Of a stretch of 64,000 nt of DNA, positions 25,666-38,811 are shown in pieces. Source of the DNA: Lamellibrachia columna (lineage: Eukaryota; Annelida; Polychaeta; Sabellida; Siboglinidae); contig OY759265.1 of assembly GCA_963662155.1 (NCBI GenBank), positions 8,784,193 through 8,848,192 of the forward strand. The letters are read 5' to 3'. Positions within the stretch are counted from its first letter, which is position 1. Each line of letters opens with the position of its first letter. The translations under genes were made by a program, and so were the position numbers. The notes below the pieces were generated by a model. That model saw only the letters and a program-made list of their open reading frames with translations, did not search any database and had not been told where the DNA came from.

Positions 25666-25865
25666 TTTATTGGTTGTGCGTATAACATTATCCCCCATTT
25701 TATATTTTACCACTATGTTCTCATGTAGACATCTCTACTTCACAACATATAATTTTTTAGCCCGTCTTTTGTGGCATCTGCAAGTGTCAGTACTTTACTT
25801 GTTATATCATCTTCTAAGTCATTGATATATTACTTTGAGAATAATAGCGAGCGCAACGTCAGCGT

Positions 25866-26040
25866 AAATGGCGAAGCGAGCAGTCACATAACGTAGGTGT
25901 GTATGTCACGGCTGGCGAAGCGAGCAGTCACATAACGTAGGTGTGTATGTCACGGCTGGCGAAGCGAGCAGTCACATAACGTATGTGTGTATGTCACGGC
26001 TGGCGAAGCGAGCAGTCACATAACGTAGGTGTGTATGCTA
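25866..26040. repeat. 44-bp minisatellite, four copies
   Basis: The unit is CGAAGCGAGCAGTCACATAA plus CGTAGGTGTGTATGTCACGGCTGG. It lies at the start of a dispersed repeat whose other parts (26120-26290) resemble 29150-29300. Confidence 0.9.
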
Positions 26041-26920
<880 letters not shown>

Positions 26921-28570
26921 ATGACAAGTGGATATTTATGATTGTGTCACAGCAAGATTTTCCATGACATGATAATCGAACAAATCTTCAACATAAGACT
27001 GTTAATCGAGAAACACGTTGATCACCATCAAGACCTATATGACAATTTCAAAAAGACACTTGATCATGTGTCACACAAAGGACTCTGGCGAGTAATGCGA
27101 TGACATAACATTGACGAAGGATTAATGACACTACTCGAATCGCTGTATGGACCATCAACGAGTGCAGTGTTACACGAAGGAGAAGTTGAACAGTCGTTTC
27201 GAACATCGGTCGGAGTACGCTAGGGATGCGTTTTGTCGCCAGTGCTGTTCAACTTATACCTTGAAAATATCATGCAAGAAGCTGTACACAACTTCAATGG
27301 CACGACATCGATAAACGGAGGAGAGATCAGCAACCTCCGATTCGCAGTTGACATTGACTTAATCACTGGAACAGAGGAGGAGCTACAAGAACTTACAACA
27401 ACACTGGAAAGGAGAGCGCGTGATTACGGAATGGAAATAAGTGCAGAAAAGAGCAAGCTTATGGTCAACAACAGACTACCGCCAAGAACTACTGTATTAA
27501 TGAATGGAGAACACCTCGAAGAAGTAAAATCATTCAAGTACCTCGGGTCGATCGTCCCCTCCGAGGGCGACTCCACACAGGAAACACGCACACGGATAAA
27601 CCTGGCAACATCAGCGATAGCGAGACTCAAGAAGATATGGAGCAACAACAACATCAAAACAGCAACAAAGATACGACTCTATAAAAGCTTGGTTGTGTCA
27701 ATGCTGACATACGGATGCGGAAGCTGGACCCTGAAAGCCGAGTCCGAAAGAAGAATAGCCGCATTTGAGATGAAATTTTTCAGAAGGATTCTTACAGAGA
27801 CCACATAACAAATATATCAGTAATGCAAGCCATCACCGAAGCCACAGGACCACAAGAACCGCTTTTAGCCACAGTAAAACGCCGAAGACTCCAATGGTTT
27901 GGTCATACAACCAGACACAACACACTTGCCAAAGAAATACTACAAGCCACCGTCAAAGGAGGCAGAAAACGAGGAAGACCACAAAAAATGTACATCGACA
28001 ATATTCGAGAGTTAACGGGTCTAGAGCCACCGGAATTATGCGATGTTGCTCACAACCGTCCTAGGTGGAGAAAGATCACTGTGGAAGCCTCCAAACGCGC
28101 ACCCTACGATCAGCTCTGTCAAGGGATGAATGAATGAATGAATAATCAGTAGAAAGATTTATTTCAAAATAACTCGCACGCATGCATGAATATATTACAT
28201 GTTGCTTTCTTGATCATAGCCTATTCATTAAGCTAGCCTAGGCCCTAAGCCCTAAAAAAGTATAAAAATAGGCAAATGAAGGATCACACTATGTATGTAA
28301 ATGTAATGTTTGTTTATACAGATTCTCTTTCGAACATATATTCCGAGATAGTCGCCATTCATCATGAGAAGTATCGTACAATCTGCTGACCATGCAACTG
28401 GTTTGGTGATTACAACACTGTTCAACATAGTGAACATAGGGTTACATTGCAGACCTCAACCTAGAGATATATATTTCACTGTGAATTATTTATAAATAGT
28501 GCGTCTTTCTACTGATTATTATGTCATGGAAAATCTTGCTGTGACACAATCATAAATATCCACTTGTCAT
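26921..28570. mobile_element. Palindromic element with an RTE-type LINE inserted in its left arm
   Basis: The left arm is split: 26921-26970 and 28141-28157. Removing the DNA between gives a sequence that matches the reverse complement of 28504-28570 essentially base for base across about 66 bp. The split point therefore dates the inner LINE as younger than the outer palindrome. A further diverged direct copy of the right arm lies at 28710-28785. Confidence 0.8.
26977..28140 (+). pseudogene. RTE-type LINE, 5'-truncated reverse transcriptase, inactive
   Basis: The translation shows RT palm and thumb motifs: D-H-V-S-H-K-G-LW, GCVLSPVLFNLYLENIM, the catalytic box as FAVD where FADD is required, YLGSIVPSEG, and YGCGSWTLKAE. 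After a frameshift near 27800 comes RRLQWFGHTTRHN with GGRKRGRPQK, the usual C-terminus. In-frame stops occur near 27102 (TGA) and 27221 (TAG). It ends in GAATGAATGAATG, a tail typical of RTE elements, and a 6-bp target duplication (RATAAT) may flank it at 26971-26976 and 28141-28146. Truncation, stops, frameshift and the lost Asp all show it is dead. Confidence 0.85.
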
Positions 28571-29330
28571 TTTCAGATAGTTACCCTTATAAGAAGTCTT
28601 GTACAATCTGTTGACCATACAATATAGCAAACCTGGGGGGTCCTTGCAGACTTCAACTTAAAGACATTTATTTTTACAACTGCATATATTTTTTATTATT
28701 TCTATACTGTGTGTCTTTCTACTGGTTATTATGTTTATGAAACATATTGCTGTGAAATAATCTTAAATATCCACATGTCATTTTCTCAATCATCACTGTG
28801 AAATACATTAAAATGGCCTATATATGTGCTTTTAATGAACAAGATGTGTGTGCGTACGTGTATTTTTTATTTTATGCATATATTATGGACTTTTTGGCTT
28901 AAATAAACATTTATTATATATTATAGAAATAACAAATTTAAGCGTGTTTTAAAATGGCGCTCGCCATCAGGTAACACCTGCATCATATTAGCGAGCACGA
29001 CGCCAGAGAAGCGGCGAATGGAGCATGTCACACTGATGCGGGTGGATATATGTCAAACAATGGACGACGAATACACAAAGAACTAGTTTCATTTGAAACT
29101 ATTTGTTGCACCAGGAAAACAGACACTCGCCAAGTGATTGGTCAGCGCCTTAACTTTTATTAAATAATTGTCTCAAAGCATATAGGCAATATTACACGTA
29201 TATGTAAAAAAATATATAATTTTATTTTTTACCGGTTACTGTCATCAATTCACAATTGTTTGGTATATTGGAAGCTTTCTTTTATCAAAATGATTAGGCA
29301 GTGCGCCACCATCTGGTTAAAGGAAAGGAC
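28571..29330. repeat. Dispersed AT-rich repeats
   Basis: A degenerate palindrome-arm copy lies at 28710-28785, and a repeat related to 25850-26290 spans 28970-29300. No coding evidence is seen. Confidence 0.5.
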
Positions 29331-29540
29331 CAATGTTTTAATGTCCCTACAGATGGCAGCATGTATCGACGTGTGTACTGTGTACTAACGCATGGGTTGG
29401 TGTTTTAATGTCCCTACAGATGGCAGCATGTATCGACGTGTGTACTGTGTACTAACGCATGGGTTGGTGTTTTAATGTCCCTACAGATGGCAGCATGTAT
29501 CGACGAGTGTACTGTGTACTAACACATGGGTTGGTGTTTT
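29331..29540. repeat. 67-bp minisatellite, three copies
   Basis: The unit begins GTTTTAATGTCCCTACAGAT and ends GCATGGGTTGGT. Copies are almost identical. Confidence 0.9.
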
Positions 29541-29737
29541 TTGCCCATGTACTGGGGATAAACCACTACGTACAACAGGTTGGCTTTGGTCACTCGCTGG
29601 TTTGATTTTATTCAGCTGAAAGCATCGTTACAGTAACTTGTATAAATATGGTAGACCCTAACAATATGAATGCTCGGAAGTATTTCTAAGATGTCTAGTT
29701 GTGCACATTTCTAAGATCATATATGTATGTATATGTA

Positions 29738-29796
<59 letters not shown>

Positions 29797-29834
29797 GTGC
29801 GTGCGTGCGTGCGTGCGCGCGCGCGGGCGGGCGG

Positions 29835-29885
<51 letters not shown>

Positions 29886-31150
29886 TGTGTGTGTCATTGG
29901 AACAGCAAATAATTTGATTTTTAATTCGAAACCTCTCCATCCACTACTACTCGCTGTAGTGTGTCAATCAGCCGTTTTGAAATACCATTGATACAGGGCG
30001 CAGCGTAGGACACGAGTTACTGCTTCCTTGTATGCTGCGTCCTTGGAGTATCTATACTATAACTTATAGTTTATACTCTATAACATGTAGTTTATATTAT
30101 ATAACATATAGTTTATACTATATAAACATGATTTTACGATACAAACAAACAGACTCTCTATATTTAAAACAACGCTTGGTAACATGCTTAGAACACGTGT
30201 TGAGGTTTATATATTATATCATTTTTTGCATGAAGACTATCCATTGCCAGTGGTATACTTGACCATCTAGTATTTTAAGCCAGCATGGTCTTCCATGGTC
30301 TTCTCTTCCTGGTCAAGATCACAGACCTTCCTTTCTGGACCTGTCAACCTGGTCACATAAAAAAAAATATTCACACGTTTCTTTGGGTATAGAGGTTTGG
30401 TCAACAGATGGCGCCACAGCTACCACCTAACGCATCACAAAAACGCAATCAGCGAATGCGTAGCTGGGATACAGATGACTGATGTTGTGGGACACAGAGG
30501 GCTGATGTTGTGGGACACAAAGGGCTGATGTTGTGGGACACAGAGGGCTGATGCTGTGGGACACAAAGGGCTGATGTTGTAGGACACAGAGGGCTGATGT
30601 TGTAGGACACAGAGGGCTGATGTTGTGGGACACAGAGGGCTGATGTTGTGGGACACAGAGGGCTGATGTTGTGGGACACAGACGCACGTGGACCTCTGCT
30701 GCATATGTCAAATCTGGTGATAATTATATCCACTGATAGTTGGTTTTATTTGAAATTTCCTACGTCAAAAAATAGCTCGTCTTCTTAAAGCGTTTTCGGT
30801 GTGCATAGCATCTTTGTTATCAAATAAATCTCTTAAAAAATCTGCAGCTAAACATTTCCGTTTGATGGCGTCCCGCTCTTTGCTTGCCATTTGCTGTGTA
30901 CCTTAACGTTCGTCCACTTTTACGTTAATAATAAATATATTAACAGTGTTGTTTTAATAATGAACGATACTCTCTCCAGTTCGGTCATAGTTATGTCTCC
31001 CTCTCTGCCTTTGTTTCGGGAAATCGCCGCCTATATTTCAATATAAGTTGCTACCCAAGTCAGTACGATTGCGTAAGGCAGCAACGTGTATTCGGGTTAT
31101 TACGTCACAACAAGCACCGACTAACACTAATAATACATTTATGAGCCTCG
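29541..31150. repeat. (GT)n-(GTGC)n tract, 23-bp AT-rich repeats and a 23-bp minisatellite
   Basis: The compound microsatellite spans 29740-29893. TATAGTTTATACTATATAACA-like repeats span 30055-30125. About nine copies of GGCTGATGTTGTGGGACACAGAG span 30476-30684. Because 23 is not a multiple of three, open frames there have a 23-residue period and are not genes. Confidence 0.85.
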
Positions 31151-31159
31151 ACTTCTGCA

Positions 31160-31373
31160 GCAGTCACATACAACTGGGGCTCAGTTGCGGATTTGCCGAA
31201 CGGATGAACGTCTGCATATCCAGAATTATCGTCCGCCCGAGAATAGCCGAAAACTCCTCCGCAACAATTCTGCAGATTATAATCCGCTGCCCCGCAGCGC
31301 CGTCTGTCGATCACCCGCTGCGAATCTCACCTCTCGTGAACAACGTCCGCGGCTTAATCCGCGGGTCGAGTGA
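31160..31373 (+). CDS. Candidate exon upstream of gene C
   Basis: A possible acceptor (CTCGACTTCTGCAG) ends at 31159 and is followed by about 70 in-frame codons to TGA at 31371-31373. The stretch is locally GC-rich. The reading is Arg/Asn/Pro-rich (IQNYRPPENSRKLLRNNS) and resembles real coding more than the alternative frames do. No good donor was seen, so it could be a terminal exon of another transcript or a chance frame. Confidence 0.3.
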
Positions 31374-31520
31374 CTTTCGAGGGCCGAGTCCCGGCACTGA
31401 ATCGGCCGGTACGCTACCACCGCTGTGCGAATCGCACGTTCTTAGGCGGCCGACTGAATAAACTCCACGTCACTGCTGACAGGAACCGAGATCGCTAACA
31501 AGAAATGACGCACATATTGC

Positions 31521-31675
31521 CGCGGTGTTGCGACGAAGAGACAGTCTGATCCGCGGCCGGCGACACAGACAGTGGTGTTGCGACGAAGAGACAGTCTGAT
31601 CCGCGACCGGCGACACAGACAGTGGTGTTGCGACGAAGAGACAGTCTGATCCGCGACCGGCGACACAGACAGAGT
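31521..31675. repeat. 50-bp minisatellite, three copies
   Basis: The unit begins TGTTGCGACGAAGAGACAGT and ends GCGACACAGACAGTGG. It lies just upstream of gene C. Confidence 0.9.
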
Positions 31676-31999
31676 TCGTAGCAGCGTCCTAGTGTTATCC
31701 ATATGACCATAGTGTACCTTACACACAAGTTGAAAACGCGTGCACACTGAACTGGAGAGAACACGGACGAACACGCCCGGTCTTACTGACTGTAGCACGA
31801 ACACGCGTCACGTACACTGTTCGTCTTCCGTATAAGGATATTCTAAACGTATACATCCAAACATCCAGGCTAACCCAGGTGCCAACACATTGGAACAGAC
31901 TATTCAAGCGTTTGGATCTGGGAGTCGTGACTAATCTACAGGTGTACTATTAGCGTGTCCGGCACGAGTCTGAGTAGCTGTCTGACCGGGCCTGACACC

Positions 32000-32176
32000 A
32001 TGCGTGATTGCCTATCGGTCGTATTCACGCCGAGTGGGATAACGCAGGCTCTGAACAGAAGACAACAGACTTCTTGCGACGAGAAACTGCGCTCGCTCGA
32101 CCGAGAATGGGCGCGACTGCAGCGCAACCGCCAACGCAACGGCGAAGACCTGCGGGAACAACTGCGCCATCTGAAG
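32000..32176 (+). CDS. Gene C, coding exon 1
   Basis: Gene C is a seven-exon gene encoding 501 residues (32000-39784, plus strand). Every junction agrees in phase: 0, 0, 2, 2, 0, 2. The start ATG is in ACACCATGC context with an in-frame stop about 75 bases upstream. An earlier acceptor (CTACAG at 31936-31941 or ATTAG at 31947-31951) could also join an upstream exon. Exon 1 (59 codons) ends in a charged, probably coiled helix (SLDREWARLQRNRQRNGEDL...) and uses the donor CTGAAG then GTTGGT. The frame excludes the nearby GTAAGG, because joining there gives an early stop. The whole protein is Arg/Thr/Ser-rich with no signal peptide, membrane segment or domain I know. Helices at both ends suggest a cytoplasmic structural or scaffold protein. 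Confidence 0.65.
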
Positions 32177-33128
<952 letters not shown>

Positions 33129-33395
33129 AAGGTGTACGATCCGTCGATCGGCGTGAAGGGCGAGTCGACCCCCAAGTTCCGCCGGTCGATGTCGACGGCG
33201 GCTGCCGACGCCGCTGTCAAGACGAACGTTGATGATGTAGAGGCCCCGGCTGGCGCTACGCGGCGTGTTCGAGGCTGTAACTCGTCACGAGACGCCGGCA
33301 CGTCAGCCACCGTGGCGCAGGCGCGGCAGACACTCCGGAAGCGACACGGCAGCCATAAGCCCGTCCTGTTGACACCGCGCAACCGGCTGCTACAG
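33129..33395 (+). CDS. Gene C, coding exon 2
   Basis: The exon has 89 codons, phase 0 on both sides. The acceptor is TTCGTCCCGCAG and the donor CTACAG then GTAGTG. It is strongly GC-rich against AT-rich flanks. It begins KVYDPSIGVKGE, continues Ala/Thr/Arg-rich, and ends in a basic RQTLRKRHGSHKPVLLTPRN segment. No domain is recognised. The donor directly precedes the intron that holds the 350-bp CCGA array. Confidence 0.7.
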
Positions 33396-33526
33396 GTAGT
33401 GTATATCATTCGTATTGTGTTTGTCTTGGCTTCGCTGACAACTATTTCAACCGTGTAACCGGAACGGCATAACGGTGTCCAAATTTTAAAATTATGTATA
33501 AGCTAGTTGGCTTCTGCATCAGTGTA

Positions 33527-33881
33527 AACCGACCGACCGACCGACCGACCGACCGACCGACCGACCGACCGACCGACCGACCGACCGACCGACCGACCGA
33601 CCGACCGACCGACCGACCGACCGACCGACCGACCGACCGACCGACCGACCGACCGACCGACCGACCGACCGACCGACCGACCGACCGACCGACCGACCGA
33701 CCGACCGACCGACCGACCGACCGACCGACCGACCGACCGACCGACCGACCGACCGACCGACCGACCGACCGACCGACCGACCGACCGACCGACCGACCGA
33801 CCGACCGACCGACCGACCGACCGACCGACCGACCGACCGACCGACCGACCGACCGACCGACCGACCGACCGATCGACCGAA
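33527..33881. repeat. (CCGA)n tetranucleotide array in gene C intron 2
   Basis: About 88 almost perfect copies of CCGA occupy more than half of the 615-bp intron between exons 2 and 3. It is strand-asymmetric: C/A-rich in the RNA-like strand with single G per unit. The RPTDRPTD-type and GRSVGRSV-type open frames are its translations. Confidence 0.97.
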
Positions 33882-34010
33882 CTCGTCCAACTAAGAAACT
33901 AAATAAACCATCAACCATGCACCATACGCCACGAGTCAGCCACCAACCAATCAACAAAAAGCTTAGCACCCACTGGTCAATATCTGATGCGTCCAACGTG
34001 TCTCTCGTAG

Positions 34011-34366
34011 CGTCAACAGCAGCAAGAGCGAGGCAGCGCCACTCTGCTGAAAGAGGCGCTGTGCGACGGAGAGCTCCGGTCGCTCGGGCAAAGAGCTCCG
34101 TCCGATTCGGATCTCAGCCCCAAGATCGGTGGCATCAAAGGCCGGGCCTTGCGGCAACCCCAGATTACAGAGTCATGCCAGCAACTTTGTGCCACCGTGT
34201 CCATGGCGGCTCCTACACCCGAAAACTTCGTATTCGCCCACAACGACGACTTCACAAGGCAGAATGGCGTTGTATCGGAAACAGGGCGAGCTGATTCGCC
34301 CAGGCCAAATGACGTTACGATCCAGTGTGACACCGTCCTAAAACAGTTCATTAACGGCGCCAGAAG
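34011..34366 (+). CDS. Gene C, coding exon 3
   Basis: The exon is 356 nt, entering in phase 0 and leaving in phase 2. The acceptor is GTCTCTCGTAG. The donor AGAAG then GTTTGT was preferred over the stronger-looking GTAAGA three bases further, because only the former keeps exon 4 open. It starts with a Gln-rich run (RQQQQERG), followed by ATLLKEALCDGELRSL, and a Ser/Pro/Asp middle (APSDSDLSPKIGG). Near the end is a region with CQQLCATVSMAAP. It is probably mostly disordered apart from the first helix. Confidence 0.68.
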
Positions 34367-34639
34367 GTTTGTAAGACGTATGCCGATTGGCTATCTAATA
34401 GTAATTAACTGAAGTCGGTACGTTGTCTAATAGTAGCCTCGATTATCCATAGATAGATGCTTATTCATTCTAACCACGTACTGTGGTACATAGTACATTG
34501 AGGATCAATATTTCACAAATACAGATATAAAACATGTATTGTACAAAATAGAGATATTTACAAGTTGGATATTAATTACAATAAATAAATAAAAAACAGT
34601 ATTCTACTATACTAATTATGAGCACGACACGGTTCTCGG

Positions 34640-35805
34640 AATACACTAGGTGGAACACTGAACATATAGTTTTAAGACGTGTTTACACGGGTTCCCGGAT
34701 AACATACACTAGGTGGAACATTGAACATATAGTTTTAAGACATGTTTACACGGATTCCCGAATAACATACACTAGGTGGAACACTGAACATATAGTTTTA
34801 AGACATGTTTACAAGGGTTCCCGGATAACATACACTAGGTGGAACACTGAACATATAGTTTTAAGACATGTTTACACGGGTTCCCGGATAACATACACTA
34901 GGTGGAACACTGAACATATAGTTTTAAGACATGTTTACACGGGTTTCCGGATAACATACACTAGGTGGAACACTGAACATATAGTTTTAAGACATGTTTA
35001 CACGGGTTCCCGGATAACATACACTAGGTGGAACACTGAACATATAGTTTTAAGACATGTTTACACGGGTTCCCGGATAACATACACTAGGTGGAACATT
35101 GAACATATAGTTTTAAGACATGTTTACACGGGTTCCCGGATAACATACACTAGGTGGAACACTGAACATATAGTTTTAAGACATGTTTACACGGGTTCCC
35201 GGATAACATACACTAGGTGGAACACTGAACATATAGTTTTAAGACATGTTTACACGGGTTCCCGGATAACATACACTAGGTGGAACACTGAACATATAGT
35301 TTTAAGACATGTTTACACGGGTTCCCGGATAACATACACTAGGTGGAACACTGAACATATAGTTTTAAGACATGTTTACACGGGTTCCCGGATAACATAC
35401 ACTAGGTGGAACACTGAACATATAGTTTTAAGACATGTTTACACGGGTTCCCGGATAACATACACTAGGTGGAACATTGAACATATAGTTTTAAGACATG
35501 TTTACACGGGTTCCCGGATAACATACACTAGGTGGAACACTGAACATATAGTTTTAAGACATGTTTACACGGGTTCCCGGATAACATACACTAGGTGGAA
35601 CACTGAACATATAGTTTTAAGACATGTTTACACGGGTTCCCGGATAACATACACTAGGTGGAACACTGAACATATAGTTTTAAGACATGTTTACACGGGT
35701 TCCCGGATAATATACACTAGGTGGAACACTGAACATATAGTTTTAAGACATGTTTACACGGGTTCCCGGATAACATACACTAGGTGGAACATTGAACATA
35801 TATCC
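34640..35805. repeat. 63-bp minisatellite, about 18 copies, in gene C intron 3
   Basis: The unit begins ATAGTTTTAAGACATGTTTA and ends GGTGGAACACTGAACAT. Copies differ by single substitutions only. 63 is a multiple of three, which produces a 412-codon repeat frame that is not a gene. Confidence 0.95.
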
Positions 35806-36009
35806 AGGCTCCGCGTTATGGCGCCACCGTCGCACACAGTAGGGTTCTCATTGTAACGGAAATTATGTATCAAGAATCTGGGCGCATAGCCGCATACATA
35901 AGTAGCTAATTAAGAACTCATCCGGGCATTTGGCTAATTCATAAAATAAGTGTGCCCTTTTATCAGTGTATATCGAATCGAATTAAGTTTAAACTTTGAT
36001 TATACGGGA

Positions 36010-36130
36010 ACGCCTACACAAAATGGAGTGGTGACAGTGGGTAACAACGAGACCACGCCTCTACGGCCAGACTCTCTTCTCGGCGAATTCACGAAGGCGA
36101 GCGAGAGTCGGATAAGCGAGACAACTGTAT
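36010..36130 (+). mobile_element. Single-unit copy of the dispersed repeat that is tandemly expanded at 7165-7365
   Basis: CGGCCAGACTC, TCGGCGAATTCACGAAGGCG and AGTCGG then ATAAGCGAGAC occur here in the same order as around the 28-bp array at 7165-7365. Upstream GGAGTGGTGACAGTGG resembles the MITE-type arms. Confidence 0.55.
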
Positions 36131-36281
36131 TGTCGAATGTTATTGAAACAAAACCAACAATTGTTTACAACAAAAATGCACACATACTAAAATATATTTT
36201 GCAAAAAAGGTAATACTTTTACTAAGTGCTAATGTAATTAATATGTTTTCTTGACACCATTTTATAAAAAAGGCGTGATTA

Positions 36282-36350
36282 AAAATGTTGGATTATCAAT
36301 AAGTTGATGGCTTCCTTGTCCACTTGCCATCTGGAGCGTGTGGCTTGGGA
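36282..36350 (+). mobile_element. LINE 3'-end fragment in gene C intron 3
   Basis: TTGGATTATCAATAAGTTGA and GGCTTCCTTGTCCACTTGCC match the 3' untranslated end of the CR1-like LINE copies at 43640-44020 (minus) and 55087-55690 (plus). Only the extreme 3' end is present. Confidence 0.6.
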
Positions 36351-36466
36351 TTTGGACCGTGTTAACTCTTGTACTTGTATTTTATTTAGCTATTGTGTTG
36401 CCGTCTTAGAATGTTATTGTTCGCGGTTCACGTCTTAATTAAATGTTGTTGTTTGCTGTTACGCAG

Positions 36467-36634
36467 GCCGTCGGCCCCAAGTTACACCGAGACGATGCCG
36501 CACATGCGTGGTGTGGGCACCGGAACACGACACGACTCGTGCCGTGCAGCGTGCCGACTTCCGGCCCCGGAAATGCTTAATCTGTACAGCTTCGACGGGA
36601 AGAGCAGCCCACGATCAGGCGCTGACACGGGCAG
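36467..36634 (+). CDS. Gene C, coding exon 4
   Basis: The exon is 168 nt, phase 2 to phase 2. The acceptor is TGCTGTTACGCAG and the donor GGGCAG then GTGGGA. The first base completes an Arg codon with the two bases left by exon 3. The peptide contains SAPSYTETMPHMRG, then CRAACRLPAPEMLNLYSFDG, and a Ser/Gly end. It is GC-rich within AT-rich introns. No domain is recognised. Confidence 0.68.
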
Positions 36635-37013
36635 GTGGGATCAGACTATACGATTCATTCGCCATTAATCTATTAATAAAGAGTCTCTTGCATGGTGTGT
36701 CATGTGTTTTCATTAGTGAATTAAATTAATTTGTTGTGTAACTACATCAGAGCGTTCATATAATGACAAAGAACAGGCGTTGACCGCTCGCATATCAACA
36801 CATTGGTTATTAGCCGAACGCACCAACATTTCAGAATCAGACATAGGCTGGGTAGAAATTGAGGAATATGAGATTTGGTTGTGTTTTTCTAGGAAAACGA
36901 GGTATATAATTTTTATAAATTTCACACGGGAGGTCAGTTAGCTGATATTTAATGTGTTATGAAAGACACGCTATAATGGTCAGGAACGGCAACAGTGACT
37001 GGTCTGTATCCAG

Positions 37014-37155
37014 GTCTCTGCGCGCCACCGACCGGACGAATGCCGCACAGCTGCGTCTCGTGCACTCGTGGCAAGGTCTGCGCACGCTCCGTACGGCCAT
37101 GACGGCCATGACAGCCATCAGGTCCCAGGTCCGCGACGCCGTGTCCGGTCTACAG
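37014..37155 (+). CDS. Gene C, coding exon 5
   Basis: The exon is 142 nt, entering in phase 2 and leaving in phase 0. The acceptor is TGGTCTGTATCCAG. The donor CTACAG then GTGAAG was chosen; a second donor six bases on (AAG then GTGTGT) would add two residues in frame. The peptide is a probable long helix, with hydrophobic and Thr/Ala/Met positions alternating with Arg (QLRLVHSWQGLRTLRTAMTA). It could form a coiled coil with the helices of exons 1 and 7. Confidence 0.68.
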
Positions 37156-37379
37156 GTGAAGGTGTGTGGTTTAGTGACCGTTCACATTTGTCCACATTTA
37201 CCTATTCGTACAAAGCGTACTAAAGGGCGGTCTAGGGGGGTCGAGGGGGTCGAGGCCCGCGTACAATTTGTTTAATTTTGATCGCGTGCGAAATATGACC
37301 ACTGTTGTATCATGCAGCGGCGCCACGCGGTGGACTGTTACGGAAGTAATATCGTTTTAAGTCGTGTAACTGTTCATGG

Positions 37380-37675
37380 CTCGGCGCTGTAAGACAGCCC
37401 CAATTGGCGCTGTAAGACAGCCCCAATTGGCGCTGTAAGACGGCCCCAATTGGCGCTGTAAGACGGCCCCAATTGGCGCTGTAAGACGGCCCCAATTGGC
37501 GCTGTAAGACAGCCCCAATTGGCGCTGTAAGACGGCCCCAATTGGCGCTGTAAGACGGCCCCAATTGGCGCTGTAAGACGGCCCCAATTGGCGCTGTAAG
37601 ACGGCCCCAATTGGCGCTGTAAGACGGCCCCAATTCATGGAAATTCAATTGGCGCTGTAAGACGGCCCCAATTCA
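37380..37675. repeat. 23-bp minisatellite, about 12 copies, in gene C intron 5
   Basis: The unit is GGCGCTGTAAGACGGCCCCAATT with an A/G variant (ACAG/ACGG). It ends with two copies spaced by CATGGAAATTCA. Confidence 0.95.
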
Positions 37676-37919
37676 TGGAAATTCACAACTTCGTAGAAAA
37701 CAATTATCAATATGACACCCTGGAGTTGTCAGAAAAACACAAAGCTTTAAGATTATTCTAATGGTCATTAGTGTATTTCCTGTATATGTGCACTATGTCA
37801 TGACATTGTTACATCGATATATTTTGCAATCTGACATCGATATATTTTGCAATCTGGAAAAGTACTAATTCGGGGAGAGGGTATAATAATTAGTATGCAC
37901 TGTACGAATAGGTAAATAT

Positions 37920-38343
37920 CGACCATTGTGAACGGTCCCTGACATTGTGAACGGTCCCTGACATTGTGAACGGTCCCTGACATTGTGAACGGACCCTGAC
38001 ATTGTGAACGGACCCTGACATTGTGAACGTTCCCTGACATTGTGAACGGTCCCTGACATTGTGAACGGTCCATGACATTGTGAACGGTCTCTGACATTGT
38101 GAACGGTCCCTGACATTGTTAACGGTCCCTGACATTGTGAACGGTCCATGACATTGTGAAAGGTCCCTGACATTGTGAACGGTCCCTGACATTGTGAACG
38201 GTACATGACATTGTGAACGGTCCCTGACATTGTGAACGGTCCCTGACATTGTGAACGGTCCCTGACATTGTTAACGGTCCTTGACATTGTGAACGGTCCC
38301 TGACATTGTGAACGGTCCCTGACATTGTGAACGGTCCCTGACA
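37920..38343. repeat. 19-bp minisatellite, about 22 copies, in gene C intron 5
   Basis: The unit is GACATTGTGAACGGTCCCT with scattered variants. This is a second, unrelated array in the same intron. An (AT)n tract at 38569-38661 follows. Confidence 0.95.
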
Positions 38344-38559
38344 CTGCATTGCATCGACTAAATCGACGGGAGCAGTAGCAACGATTAGAACGTGAGGACC
38401 GTGGCACAATTCCATTTCGTCCACCCCAAATTGCCTCAATTCACTCACATGCATAATAAATGAGCACCTGGCCATAGCCGTAGCCGTAGAATCTGGTGGA
38501 CACATGTGAACCAACAGTCTTCGGTCTTCGCGCAGTAATTGCTATGCATTGCTGTGCAC

Positions 38560-38663
<104 letters not shown>

Positions 38664-38811
38664 TTAGTTATTTATTTATTTATTTACATTTATGTCGTTT
38701 ACATATTTATATAATATAAAGTATTCATGTTAGTATTCGATACTACCGCCAAGTCACCAACCGACGAAGGTGTTAATTTCGCCATTAGAAAGCGTCGTTG
38801 TTGTCACACAG

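Noticed and set aside
33494..34294. 266-codon frame joining RPTD repeats to Arg-rich sequence
   Set aside because: The first part is the (CCGA)n intronic array. The second part is gene C exon 3 read in the wrong frame.
34618..35856. 412-codon frame with a 21-residue repeat
   Set aside because: It is a 63-bp minisatellite lying inside intron 3 of gene C, flanked by well-supported exons on the same strand.
37310..38514. Several overlapping minus-strand frames of 80-180 codons
   Set aside because: They are translations of the 23-bp and 19-bp minisatellites in gene C intron 5. Their periods in residues equal the unit length in bases, as expected when the unit is not a multiple of three.
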